Source of the DNA: Pseudomonadota bacterium
Lineage (GTDB): Bacteria > Pseudomonadota > Gammaproteobacteria > Arenicellales > UBA868
Direction of reading: 5' to 3'
Assembly (NCBI GenBank): GCA_018661145.1
Contig: JABJIU010000218.1
Location: 1 to 20,355 of the forward strand
DNA length: 20,355 nucleotides
The notes below the pieces were generated by a model, which was given only the letters and a program-made list of their open reading frames with translations, did not search any database and was not told the DNA's origin. Positions 7,951 to 15,587 of the stretch are shown here, piece by piece; positions within the stretch are counted from its first letter, which is position 1; every line of letters begins with the position of its first letter. The translations under genes and the position numbers were made by a program.

Positions 7951-8415
7951 TTAGGTCCCAAGGATTCTGCGGATACCGTTTACCTCTTTGCGGGAGCGCA
8001 GCCAGACGAGGTGGCTGTTGCAGCGGCAGTCGGAAGCGCCGAAGCCGGCAAGTGGGATAACCGTATCCTGGTGCGAAACCAGAGTTTGAGCCCAGATATG
8101 CTCAAGGTCACGACTTGCACATCGGTACCAGATGTCGGCCAGTGCGCAGTGCGCCACTAGGGTGTCGATATGCCAGTGCTTTGTTTTATCGGTTTGTAGG
8201 TGTCGGCGAAGCCGTGCACCAAGGCCGCCTGGGCCAAAGGCCGATCCTGCATAAAGGTACCAACCTCGATACAGTGGCATTAGACCCAGTACCCCGACCG
8301 GGATGCATGACCGCCTTAAGCACCGTATCACCAGAATATAGGTGCCCAGCGTTTGCAACGGATCTGACCGGTTGTTGCCTGGGACTTCCAGCGGTTGCGA
8401 CATCCATTCGGACAT
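7951..8415 (-). CDS. DUF123 GIY-YIG-like protein
   Basis: Small protein of up to 154 residues in the DUF123 family (PF01986), a distant relative of GIY-YIG nucleases. It shows GTYILVIR (24-31) as the first strand and GWYLYAGSAFGPGGLGARLRRHL (51-73), where YLYAGS replaces the YIG half and the Arg residues follow on a helix. Next comes a KTKHWHID segment, and near the C-terminus GFGASDCRCNSHL with the conserved cysteines and histidine of the family. DNA cleavage is not established for DUF123; some proteins fuse it to endonuclease III domains. No convincing ribosome site precedes the ATG at 8415 or the in-frame ATG at 8403, so the start is uncertain by a few codons. It follows the YadG/YadH-like pair by 44 bases and may be transcribed with it. 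Confidence 0.85.
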   Translation of the reverse strand: MSEWMSQPLEVPGNNRSDPLQTLGTYILVIRCLRRSCIPVGVLGLMPLYRGWYLYAGSAFGPGGLGARLRRHLQTDKTKHWHIDTLVAHCALADIWYRCASRDLEHIWAQTLVSHQDTVIPLAGFGASDCRCNSHLVWLRSRKEVNGIRRILGT

Positions 8416-8459
8416 CAGCGCAGATTAGGCGACGTAGCCATCGCTCACGAGACGGGTGC

Positions 8460-9233
8460 TCAGGCCCTAAGCCCCCGGCTGTACGTCAGGAGATAAAGGC
8501 TCAGCGCGAAAAAGGAAATGATGAACAAACCAATCATCCCGAAAGACAAAGACAGGCTGACATCACTGATGCCCAGAAAGCCATAACGAAACGCATTCAC
8601 CATGTACAAGATGGGGTTTGCTTTGGAGACCTGTTGCCAGAAGTCACTAAGCAAGTGGATCGAATAAAAGACGCCGCCAAGGTAAGTCAACGGCAGCAGC
8701 ACAAAGGTGGGGATCATGGAAACGTCGTCAAAGGTCTTCGCAAAGATGGCGTTCACAAAGCCGCCGAGCGAAAACAGAACCGCCGTCAGGATCATCACGG
8801 CGGTCAGGATGCCAAGGTTAAAGACATTAAGATCCGTGAACAGCAGGGAAATTCCGGTCACGATCAGCCCGACCAGCATACCCCGAGCAACACCCCCCGT
8901 GATGTAGGCAAGCAGGATGATGCTGTTGGGCGTTGGTGAGACCAGCAATTCTTCAATGGACTTACCCCATTTGGCACCGAAAAAGGAACCCACAACGTTC
9001 TGGTAACTGGCGTTGATAACGGCCATCAGGATCAGTCCCGGAACGAGAAAGTCCATGTAGTCAAAACCGTCCATCTGCCCGATCCGTTGACCGATCAGGT
9101 TGCCAAAAATCACGAAGTACAGCAGGGTCGAGATCGCCGGGGGGATCAGCGTCTGTTGCCAGATTCGCATAAAGCGCGCGATCTCTTTGAGGACAATGGT
9201 CACGTAGGCGATCCATTGTTCGCGCGCGGTCAT
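8460..9233 (-). CDS. yadH: ABC-2 type transport permease, YadH-like
   Basis: Inner-membrane permease of 257 residues with six hydrophobic segments, partner of the ATPase encoded just before it. The region GKSIEELLVSPTPNSIILLAYITGG, the central SLGGFVNAIFAKTFDDVSMIPTF and the PLTYLGGVFYSIHLL helix are typical of YadH and of ABC-2 permeases in general. The frame is open further upstream, to 9359, but the ATG at 9233 is preceded by GGAGG with correct spacing and overlaps the ATPase stop as ATGA. This indicates translational coupling. The substrate of YadGH is not established; export of a lipid, glycan or drug-like compound is a family-level guess. Confidence 0.92.
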   Translation of the reverse strand: MTAREQWIAYVTIVLKEIARFMRIWQQTLIPPAISTLLYFVIFGNLIGQRIGQMDGFDYMDFLVPGLILMAVINASYQNVVGSFFGAKWGKSIEELLVSPTPNSIILLAYITGGVARGMLVGLIVTGISLLFTDLNVFNLGILTAVMILTAVLFSLGGFVNAIFAKTFDDVSMIPTFVLLPLTYLGGVFYSIHLLSDFWQQVSKANPILYMVNAFRYGFLGISDVSLSLSFGMIGLFIISFFALSLYLLTYSRGLRA

Positions 9234-10159
9234 TTGTCCTCCAACGGGGGTTGCCCCACACGGTTGATAAAGAGCTCTTCCAGCCGGTTGGCTTTGTTTC
9301 GCATACTTCGTACCCGAATGTCGTTGGCTGACAGCAGTTCGTAGAAATGGTTGAGGCACTCCTCCTTCTTGATATCGATCTCGAGCGTTGTCGGGTCAAT
9401 CAGTCTTGCGCTGCCGTCGAGACCGGATGGCACACGCTTGAGTGAGTCCTCAAGATCGAGTACGTAGGTTTCGAGGTGGAGCTGGCGCAGCAGGGCGCGC
9501 ATAGAGGTGTTCTCCACAAGGGAGCCGCTATCGATAATGCCAATATTTCGGCATAGGTGTTCCGCTTCCTCGAGGTAATGCGTCGTCAGGATGATGGTGG
9601 TACCCGCTCGGTTGATCTGTCGGAGGAAGTCCCACATCGATCGCCGGATCTCAATGTCCACCCCGGCGGTTGGCTCATCGAGTATCAGCAGTCGCGGTTC
9701 GTGAACCAGGGCACGCGCAATCATCAGCCGGCGCTTCATCCCTCCTGACAGTTGACCCGCCTGTTCATCCCGTTTGTCCCAAAGACCAAGCAGGGTTAGG
9801 TATTTCTCGGTTCTGGCCAAAGCCGTTCGTCGATCAATACCGTAATAACCAGCCTGGTTGCGCACAATCTGCAGCGGTGTCTCAAAAATATTGAAATTGA
9901 ATTCCTGGGGCACCACGCCCAGAAAAGACTTCGCCTGGGGGAAGTCAGTATCGATATCTACGCCGAATACCTCGACCCGCCCCCCTGTCTTGATGACTAA
10001 GGAGCCCAGCACGCTGATGACGGTGGATTTGCCGGCGCCGTTGGGGCCGAGCAGGGCGTAGAAATCCCCCGTGGGTACGGCGAGGTCAACCCCCTTGAGT
10101 GCCGTTACGCCATTTCGGTAAGTCTTGGTTAATTGGGTGGTTTTAAGAGCGAATTCCAC
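9230..10159 (-). CDS. yadG: ABC transporter ATPase, YadG-like
   Basis: Cytoplasmic ATPase of 309 residues that drives the YadH-like permease. It has Walker A GPNGAGKS (38-45), a Q-loop around VVPQEFN (82-88), signature LSGGMKRR (137-144), Walker B with D-loop LILDEPTAGVD (158-168) and the switch His194 in LTTHYLEEAE. A C-terminal extension of about 90 residues after the nucleotide-binding domain is typical of exporters of the ABC-2 class. The reading frame opens with GTG at 10159; there is no in-frame ATG near the N-terminus and no clear ribosome site, so the precise start is less sure than the identity. The preceding minus-strand gene ends at 10239, leaving 79 bases with no clear promoter or terminator. 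Confidence 0.94.
   Translation of the reverse strand: MEFALKTTQLTKTYRNGVTALKGVDLAVPTGDFYALLGPNGAGKSTVISVLGSLVIKTGGRVEVFGVDIDTDFPQAKSFLGVVPQEFNFNIFETPLQIVRNQAGYYGIDRRTALARTEKYLTLLGLWDKRDEQAGQLSGGMKRRLMIARALVHEPRLLILDEPTAGVDIEIRRSMWDFLRQINRAGTTIILTTHYLEEAEHLCRNIGIIDSGSLVENTSMRALLRQLHLETYVLDLEDSLKRVPSGLDGSARLIDPTTLEIDIKKEECLNHFYELLSANDIRVRSMRNKANRLEELFINRVGQPPLEDK
9238..9242 (-). promoter_or_regulatory. Ribosome binding site deciding the yadH start
   Basis: GGAGG on the minus strand, four bases before the ATG at 9233 and inside the end of the ATPase gene. It favours the 257-residue product over a 299-residue reading from 9359. Confidence 0.8.
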
Positions 10160-10238
10160 GCGAGGGCCAGAAGAAAGAATACGGCTTTATAGAGTCCATA
10201 TGGCGCCTAAGGGCCTCGTTTTCAAGAGTGCCAGGGCG

Positions 10239-11567
10239 TTATTGTCGCAGGACGCACTTCTGGTAGAGATCTTTCAGTCTGTTGTCCGGGTCGTAGCGCG
10301 CCTTGAGTGCGCGGTAATGGTCTCCACCGAATTGCTGATCAAATGTTTCCCGACTATAGAAACTTTCGGAATACAGCGATTTGATGCCGCCGAGTTTCGT
10401 TACCTCTTCTTCGATGAGCCGGTTGAAATGTCCGCGTGGATAGGTCTGCCGGCTACGGACCCCGTCCCAGAAGCCAAAATTGATATACAGAGTGTCATCG
10501 CGCATGGGGAAGAGTGGGTATTCACCCCGACTCCGGTCGTGCTGGGCAGGGCAGATCCAGACGGGCTGGATGCCGATCTCACGCTCAAAAAAATCAATAA
10601 ACGCCGGTGCGTTTTCTAGTGGGATATCCACATCCTGAATCACTGACTCGCGGTGAATGCCCGTTAAAGCATTCAGCCGACGGGTTAATCCGACCCGCGT
10701 GTTCCAGCGCATCAGCTTCTGGTAGGTAATCGAGTTCAGCCGCTTGCGGCCCAGAAAGCGTCGCATCAGTGGGTTCTGGGCATACAGGTTTTTTGAGCAC
10801 CAGAACCAGTCGGTATCCCAGCGCCAGAGGTAGTCGCGAACCGTCAGGTAATCCTCACTGCGTTCACGAATCGAGCGGTAATAAACCTTGAGATAAGTGT
10901 AGTCACTCGTGTAAGGCGCTTCGTCGCAGAACTCACCGAGTACGAGGTAATGTTCACCTGCAGAGAACACGACCCCATCAACAAAGTCATAGGGCCCGCG
11001 ACATGCAGTTTCGATTCGGGAGAAAAATTCCGTACGGTCTTGAAAGTGCAGATGAGTTAGGCGTACATAGGGCTTCACCGGGATGCCTTCGATCTTAAGG
11101 CGCAGGATGTACCCCAGTGAGCCGTAAGAGTTGGCGAGGCCGAAAAAGAGATCGCGGTGTTCATTGTCCGGTGTGCAGCAGACGATGTCGCCATTGCCCA
11201 GCAGGACATCCATTTCCAGGACCATTTCGTGCGGTAGACCGAATCGAAACGAGGACGATTCGATGCCGATGCCGCCCACCGCACCGCCAATGGTGATCGA
11301 TTTTAGCTGAGGCACTACCGCCGGCATCAGGCTATGTGTCAGCGCGGCATCGGCCAGCGCTTCATAAGTTACCATCCCCTCGGTTTCGATCACGCGGGTT
11401 TGGGGATCGACTGAAAGCACGTGTTGGAAGTCACTCACATCAAGCGGACTGCCTTGGCCCTGTCGATCGCGAAACAGGTTGGATGTGGTTTTGCCGAGGC
11501 GAATTTCACCCCCGCGCTGAAGGCGCAGGCTCTGGGCAAGGCGGCCCCGACGTTCCTGGTAACTCAT
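10239..11567 (-). CDS. DHCR24-like FAD-dependent oxidoreductase
   Basis: Flavoprotein of 442 residues of the FAD-binding PCMH type, close in pattern to delta-24 sterol reductase (DHCR24). The strongest signature is TIGGAVGGIGIESSSFRFG (92-110), matching the GG-GIESSS-(K/R)-(Y/F)-G motif of DHCR24. After it come VLLGNGDIVCCTP (121-133) and a GSLGYILRLKI segment (149-159) closing the FAD domain. The C-terminal half, rich in Trp, Tyr and Arg, is the substrate-binding cap and ends with RYDPDNRLKDLYQKC. The N-terminal membrane helix of vertebrate DHCR24 is absent. Related bacterial FAD enzymes reduce unsaturated fatty-acid intermediates, so a lipid double bond is the likely substrate class. No methyltransferase lies next to it here. 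The frame runs open to 11783, but the ATG at 11567, 14 bases after the GGT-like stop, is the sensible start and suggests coupling. Confidence 0.88.
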   Translation of the reverse strand: MSYQERRGRLAQSLRLQRGGEIRLGKTTSNLFRDRQGQGSPLDVSDFQHVLSVDPQTRVIETEGMVTYEALADAALTHSLMPAVVPQLKSITIGGAVGGIGIESSSFRFGLPHEMVLEMDVLLGNGDIVCCTPDNEHRDLFFGLANSYGSLGYILRLKIEGIPVKPYVRLTHLHFQDRTEFFSRIETACRGPYDFVDGVVFSAGEHYLVLGEFCDEAPYTSDYTYLKVYYRSIRERSEDYLTVRDYLWRWDTDWFWCSKNLYAQNPLMRRFLGRKRLNSITYQKLMRWNTRVGLTRRLNALTGIHRESVIQDVDIPLENAPAFIDFFEREIGIQPVWICPAQHDRSRGEYPLFPMRDDTLYINFGFWDGVRSRQTYPRGHFNRLIEEEVTKLGGIKSLYSESFYSRETFDQQFGGDHYRALKARYDPDNRLKDLYQKCVLRQ

Positions 11568-11581
11568 GCTGGGTGGTAGCG

Positions 11582-13168
11582 TCAGAAGCCGACGGTTTGG
11601 CTGTCTTTGCGGGGGTCTGAGCCTCCTGTATAGCCATGATCGGTCCGCATGATGACCTGACCGCTGCCGAAAAGCCCCGGCGTGTCGTGGGGGGCGATCT
11701 GGTGTCCCCGTCGTGCCAGTTCCTCGGTGAGATGGCCCAAGCCGCCTTCCAGCGTGAGGGAAAAGTCTTCGTGCACATGCCACCGCGGTGCGTCCAAGGC
11801 TTGCTGGGGTGAGCAGCCGTCATGGAGTATGGCGTTTAGCACCTGTACCTGACCTTGGGGCTGGTGGTGCCCCCCCATCACACCAAAGGCCATGAAGGGG
11901 TCTTGCCCACGGGTCGCAAAGGCGGGGATGATGGTGTGATATGGCCGTTTTCGGCCAGCGACCTGGTTGGGGTGCCCGGCCTGTGTCACGAAACCCTTGC
12001 CCCGGTTCTGCATCGAGATACCCGTGTTGGGGACGACCATACCGGCACCAAAATTTCCGTAATGCGACTGGATCATCGACACCATCATTCCGTTGGCATC
12101 CGCTGTCGCGAGGTAGACCGTGCCCTTGTCCGGCTCGATTTCAATATTCGGCGTGCTGGCTCTGTCGAGACTGATGTCACTGGCGCAGCGGGCCAGTAAC
12201 GCCTCATCCAAGAGGCAGTCGGTTGACACCGTCATGGCATCAAGATCGGCAACATGGCGGTGCGCTAGGAAGAAGCCTGCTTTGATGGCTTCGATCTGCA
12301 GGTGTACCCGGTCAGCCGACAGCGCTTCATGGCGTTCAATCTCGAGATGGCGCAGGATACCGAGTGCGATCAGCGTGACGATGCCCTGGCCGCTTGGCGG
12401 GATCTCATGCACAGTCAGTCCCGCGTAATCCAGCGTCACGCAGTCCGTCCAGAAGCCTTCGTGGCTTGCCAGATCATCGGGCGTCATCACGCCGTTGTGC
12501 CGGGCGCAGTCTGCTGCGATCTTCTGCGCCAGATCACCCCGGTAAAAGCTTTCTCCTTGCGAGGCACAGATCTCCTCGAGCGTGTCCGCCATTGCCGGGC
12601 AGCGGAAGAGTTCGCCTTCTCTTGGCGCTCGCCCGTCGATGGTAAAGGTATCGTAGAAGCCCTCGTTCTGAACAAACTTCCCGACGATGCGACCCCAGGC
12701 TTGGGCTACCACCGGGGAGACAAGGTAGCCGTCACGCGCGTAGCTGATGGCGCTGCTGAAAAGGTGATCAAAGGTCAGGGAGCCGAAACGTTTCCAGAGC
12801 TGTACCCAGGTGTCGACGGCACCGGGGACGGTAACGCTGTCCCAGCCATGCTCGGGAACACCGTCGCGGCCGGCAAAGTATTCGGGCGTCCAGCCCGCGG
12901 GAGAGCGGCCGCACCCGTTAAAGCCGTGCAGACCCGAGTCATCGGCGATGATTGCGAAGGCGTCGCCGCCGATGCTGTTCATGGTGGGCTCAACGACTGT
13001 CAGGCAGATGGCGGTCGCAACAGCGGCATCAACGGCATTGCCCCCGCGGCGCAGCATCTCAAGGCCTGCCTGAGCCGCCAGGGGTTGTGACGTGCTCACC
13101 ATCTGGCCAGCATGCACTGCGGACCGGCGGGACGGATGGCGATGGTCTCGATCGACTTGTTCAAACAT
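11582..13168 (-). CDS. Gamma-glutamyltransferase-family Ntn hydrolase
   Basis: Member of the GGT family: a precursor that cuts itself before a Thr, which then acts as the N-terminal nucleophile. The Thr is T350 in PDKGTVYLATADANG. An N-terminal MVSTSQPLAAQAGLEMLRRGGNAVDAAVA block (23-51), NSIGGDAF (64-71) with the oxyanion glycines, and MGGHHQPQGQVQVL (431-444) are all typical. The substrate carboxylate Arg is probably R88 in NGCGRSPAG, a pattern closer to the YwrD-type GGT-like proteins than to periplasmic E. coli GGT. No signal peptide is present, which fits a cytoplasmic YwrD-like protein. At 528 residues it has full length. Transfer or hydrolysis of a gamma-glutamyl or other acyl group is likely; the substrate is unknown. 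The next minus-strand gene, the DHCR24-like one, starts 14 bases after its stop. Confidence 0.92.
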   Translation of the reverse strand: MFEQVDRDHRHPSRRSAVHAGQMVSTSQPLAAQAGLEMLRRGGNAVDAAVATAICLTVVEPTMNSIGGDAFAIIADDSGLHGFNGCGRSPAGWTPEYFAGRDGVPEHGWDSVTVPGAVDTWVQLWKRFGSLTFDHLFSSAISYARDGYLVSPVVAQAWGRIVGKFVQNEGFYDTFTIDGRAPREGELFRCPAMADTLEEICASQGESFYRGDLAQKIAADCARHNGVMTPDDLASHEGFWTDCVTLDYAGLTVHEIPPSGQGIVTLIALGILRHLEIERHEALSADRVHLQIEAIKAGFFLAHRHVADLDAMTVSTDCLLDEALLARCASDISLDRASTPNIEIEPDKGTVYLATADANGMMVSMIQSHYGNFGAGMVVPNTGISMQNRGKGFVTQAGHPNQVAGRKRPYHTIIPAFATRGQDPFMAFGVMGGHHQPQGQVQVLNAILHDGCSPQQALDAPRWHVHEDFSLTLEGGLGHLTEELARRGHQIAPHDTPGLFGSGQVIMRTDHGYTGGSDPRKDSQTVGF

Positions 13169-13297
13169 GTCTGGGTTTAATCGGAATTTTTAATAGGGAC
13201 ACAAGCAGTTCAGGGATCGATATTACCGTGGCCGGCGTTGGTGATACCGCTCAACAGGCAGTCTAGCACCGGTTTTCCCGGACCCGGCCGCGCCCGA

Positions 13298-14569
13298 TCA
13301 GGAAGTTTTCTTGCATACGCTTTCGAGATAATCCAACAGCGCCTCAAAGTGACCTTTTTCCTTGGCCATGTCTGTCCGAAGGCGCTCACTGCAGTGTGCA
13401 TCCAGCGGCATATTGAGCGCCTCCCAATGGTAATGCACCGGTTTCTGTGGCTCGATATCACCGATCAGCATCCGGGCCGTTCTATGGGTAAGATCGTCAA
13501 ACCAGTCGATGCTTCCCTGGCTTTTGACAATGTCTAGATGGGCCAGACCCTCCCCTGCGATATAGGTATACAGACCCTGATCATCGCGTTCGAGGCTGTT
13601 GTGAATATGACCGTTGAGCACAGTGCGCGCACCGATGTGCAGCAGTTGCTCGCGCAACCACTCTCCCTCGCCAAAGTTCTCGATGCTGTGATCAGAGGGT
13701 TGTTCTTCAATAGGACGCAGGTCTGTGATCGGCCGGTGACTAAAGATCACGTAGTCACGAATACCGGAGTTATCCTCTAGCGGCGGCAGCTGTCGCAATA
13801 GCGCACCGCGCATGCCGCCGGACCAGGGGATCATGTCGGCCGCGGTATCGAGATTCACAAACTGTATCCCACCAAGGCGGAACGTCGAGTTGCGTGGCCC
13901 GACGCCGCGCTCAAACCAGTGCAGTAGGTTCTGATCGAAACCCCGGACAATGTCATGATTGCCATATGCCGCATACACTGGCACGGGACTGCGTGAGAGG
14001 TTCCGGAGGACATTGATATCGTCGCCCGGCTGGTAATAGAGATCACCCAGCAGCAGAAGAAACTGAGCCCCCAGTTGATGAGCCTGGCGCAGCGTCCACT
14101 CGAGTTCACGGCCCCCACCAGTATCCCCGATTGCGGCAAACCGGTAACTTTCGGCAAACGGCACCTGCCAGTGCAGCCTGAGTTCTTTTCCTGGCTCTGT
14201 GTCACCGAGCACCGTCCGCTTCAGGCCATCAATGGATTCTTCCCGAATCTGCCCACCGCCTTCGCTGCTCAGTATTGCCTGGGGGTGAATGTTATCGACG
14301 GTTACCTGGAACACACCCTGCATTTTCAACGTCGGCTCGGGCGCAAACGCCCGCCATGAAAGGAATGGTCCTTCCACCCCCGTATAAAAGGCGCCATCAG
14401 CCGAAACTGTAAAATAATCTTCAGGGTGCCGAGCCTCATGTTTTACATGACGGGGCTCTGCCATCAGTGGCATCCGGAGGCCTCGCATCGCAAGAGCATT
14501 GATGCCCACGCCAGCCCCCACCAGTGTGAGTGCGCCCAGAAACTGACGGCGGGAAGACGGCTTACTCAT
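13298..14569 (-). CDS. Tat-exported metallophosphoesterase, purple-acid-phosphatase-like
   Basis: Secreted or periplasmic phosphoesterase of 423 residues. The N-terminus has a twin-arginine signal, SRRQFLGA (6-13), followed by a weakly hydrophobic stretch. The catalytic core shows the purple acid phosphatase motif series: GDTG (148-151), GDLYY (175-179, with the Tyr that binds iron in this group), GNHD (203-206), an SH at 277-278 and GHIH (320-323). These residues hold a binuclear metal centre. About 140 residues precede the core and about 100 follow it, so flanking regions of unknown role exist. It would release phosphate from an organic ester outside the cytoplasm. The ATG at 14569 has no strong ribosome site. 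It is separated by 129 bases from the GGT-like gene and by 182 bases from the Crp-type gene, so co-transcription with either is uncertain; no terminator was recognised in either gap. Confidence 0.92.
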   Translation of the reverse strand: MSKPSSRRQFLGALTLVGAGVGINALAMRGLRMPLMAEPRHVKHEARHPEDYFTVSADGAFYTGVEGPFLSWRAFAPEPTLKMQGVFQVTVDNIHPQAILSSEGGGQIREESIDGLKRTVLGDTEPGKELRLHWQVPFAESYRFAAIGDTGGGRELEWTLRQAHQLGAQFLLLLGDLYYQPGDDINVLRNLSRSPVPVYAAYGNHDIVRGFDQNLLHWFERGVGPRNSTFRLGGIQFVNLDTAADMIPWSGGMRGALLRQLPPLEDNSGIRDYVIFSHRPITDLRPIEEQPSDHSIENFGEGEWLREQLLHIGARTVLNGHIHNSLERDDQGLYTYIAGEGLAHLDIVKSQGSIDWFDDLTHRTARMLIGDIEPQKPVHYHWEALNMPLDAHCSERLRTDMAKEKGHFEALLDYLESVCKKTS

Positions 14570-14751
14570 GAATCTTTGTCTGACACTATCACTGTGTACG
14601 GGGGAGCTATGGCCTGATCACGAGTCAGGCATCTGACCGACCGGACTGTCGACAAAAGCCGGCAGGCGCTCGATTTAACTGCTTAACTCTAAGTTGGATT
14701 TTAGCACCCGATGGGATGCCGGCCTGTGAACCGCTGCGTCACTGAAACGGT

Positions 14752-15465
14752 CTAATCCGCTTCAGAATCCCGAATCAGTTTGGTCAGGGCATCGGGATCG
14801 AAGATCGTCAAACACTGGCGCGTAGCTTCAATGAGGCCGCCTTGCTTCAATTGGTTGAGCGTACGTGTGACGCTTTCCCGTGTCGTGTTGGTTCGACTCG
14901 CGAGATCGGCATGGGTCGGGGGCGATGTGATCTCAACTGCGCCGTTCTGTGCAGGATGCATGCTCGCCAGCCGCAGCAGTTCGGCGTGAATCCGGTTGCT
15001 GGTATTGAGCGTACTGAACTCGAACACCTTTTCATCAGCTCGGCGTAGACGACCCGTCAATTCGACCATCAATGCCCGCATTACCTTGGGATGCGAGTCG
15101 AGAAACTCATTGAAGACGCGTGCCGGTAGCGCCGCCAACAGGCTTTCCTCGAGTGTGACGACAAAACTGGAGCGCGGTTCGCCATCAAGCGCAGAGAGTT
15201 CACCAAAGACGTCGCCTTGGACGAGTTCTGCAAAGGTGATCTCTTTGCCCGCATCCGAAAAGGTTTTCGCACTGACCCGGCCACTGCAGATGAAATACAC
15301 CTCGTCGCAGGGTGCATTCTGGGCGAGCACTTCGCTTGCTGCTTCATGGCGCGACCAACTGCAGTTTTCAGCGAGTACGGCCAGTTCCTCTTCGGTTAGA
15401 GGCGAGAAGATTCGAACCTGTCCGAGGGCGGTGACACTGACTTTGGCTGTTGGTTGTTTTGCCAT
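14752..15465 (-). CDS. Crp/Fnr-family transcription regulator
   Basis: Cytoplasmic regulator of 237 residues with an N-terminal cyclic-nucleotide-binding domain and a C-terminal winged helix. The phosphate-binding cassette is FGELSALDGEPRSS (87-100). It keeps the Gly-Glu and Arg-Ser pairs that bind cAMP in E. coli CRP, so a cyclic nucleotide ligand is plausible. No Fnr-type cysteine cluster is seen at the N-terminus, arguing against oxygen sensing by an iron-sulfur cluster. The recognition helix region THADLASRTNTTRESVTRTLNQL (184-206) carries R196, E197 and R201 in the same spacing as the TGTGA-reading residues of CRP. GGAG at 15473-15476 on the minus strand, seven bases before the ATG, supports the start. 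An inverted repeat 31-46 bases upstream of the start codon may be its own operator. It is divergent from the BtuF-like gene. Confidence 0.93.
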   Translation of the reverse strand: MAKQPTAKVSVTALGQVRIFSPLTEEELAVLAENCSWSRHEAASEVLAQNAPCDEVYFICSGRVSAKTFSDAGKEITFAELVQGDVFGELSALDGEPRSSFVVTLEESLLAALPARVFNEFLDSHPKVMRALMVELTGRLRRADEKVFEFSTLNTSNRIHAELLRLASMHPAQNGAVEITSPPTHADLASRTNTTRESVTRTLNQLKQGGLIEATRQCLTIFDPDALTKLIRDSEAD

Positions 15466-15495
15466 ATTGAAACTCCGTGGCGCACCTGCTGCTTA

Positions 15496-15511
15496 CCTTA
15501 ACCGATTAAGG
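15496..15511. promoter_or_regulatory. Inverted repeat CCTTAA-N4-TTAAGG, candidate operator
   Basis: Two perfect 6-base half sites around ACCG/A-type four-base spacer, total 16 bases, in the intergenic region between the Crp-type gene and the divergent BtuF-like gene. The overall length and symmetry match a Crp-family site (5-6-5 layout), but the half site is CCTTA rather than TGTGA. Autoregulation is a hypothesis. Confidence 0.4.
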
Positions 15512-15573
15512 CACTTGGGGCGATAGACGCCCTGCGCGCCCGGGTCTGGACCCCGGTTTGTCCGCAAAGCCGC

Positions 15574-15579
15574 TATGAT
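15574..15579 (+). promoter_or_regulatory. Candidate -10 box for the BtuF-like gene
   Basis: TATGAT, matching five of six sigma-70 -10 positions, eight bases before the ATG at 15588. Transcription would begin at or within about two bases of the start codon, giving a leaderless mRNA. No good -35 hexamer is seen at 16-18 bases, so the call is tentative. Confidence 0.35.
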
Positions 15580-15587
15580 CCGGTCAC

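Noticed and set aside
8115..8939. 274-residue open frame on the plus strand
   Set aside because: It runs antisense across the DUF123 gene and the YadH-like permease, both of which show clear family motifs; its own translation is low-complexity, Gln/Lys/Arg-rich and has no recognisable domain.
12302..13090. 262-residue open frame on the plus strand
   Set aside because: It lies entirely opposite the GGT-family gene, which has full-length conserved motifs; the frame is open because of high GC content.
14658..14723. Distant inverted repeat GCCGGCA / TGCCGGC
   Set aside because: Only seven pairs with a loop of over 50 bases in GC-rich DNA; likely chance.
14725..14743. TGTGA...TCACT resembling a CRP site
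   Set aside because: The half sites are nine bases apart instead of six, and the site overlaps the start of the gap after the Crp-type stop, so it is unlikely to be a genuine CRP operator.
15540..15556. GC-rich hairpin in the Crp-type/BtuF-like intergenic region
   Set aside because: The stem has a bulge and only a two-base loop if fully paired, is followed by three T only, and there is no plus-strand gene before it to terminate.
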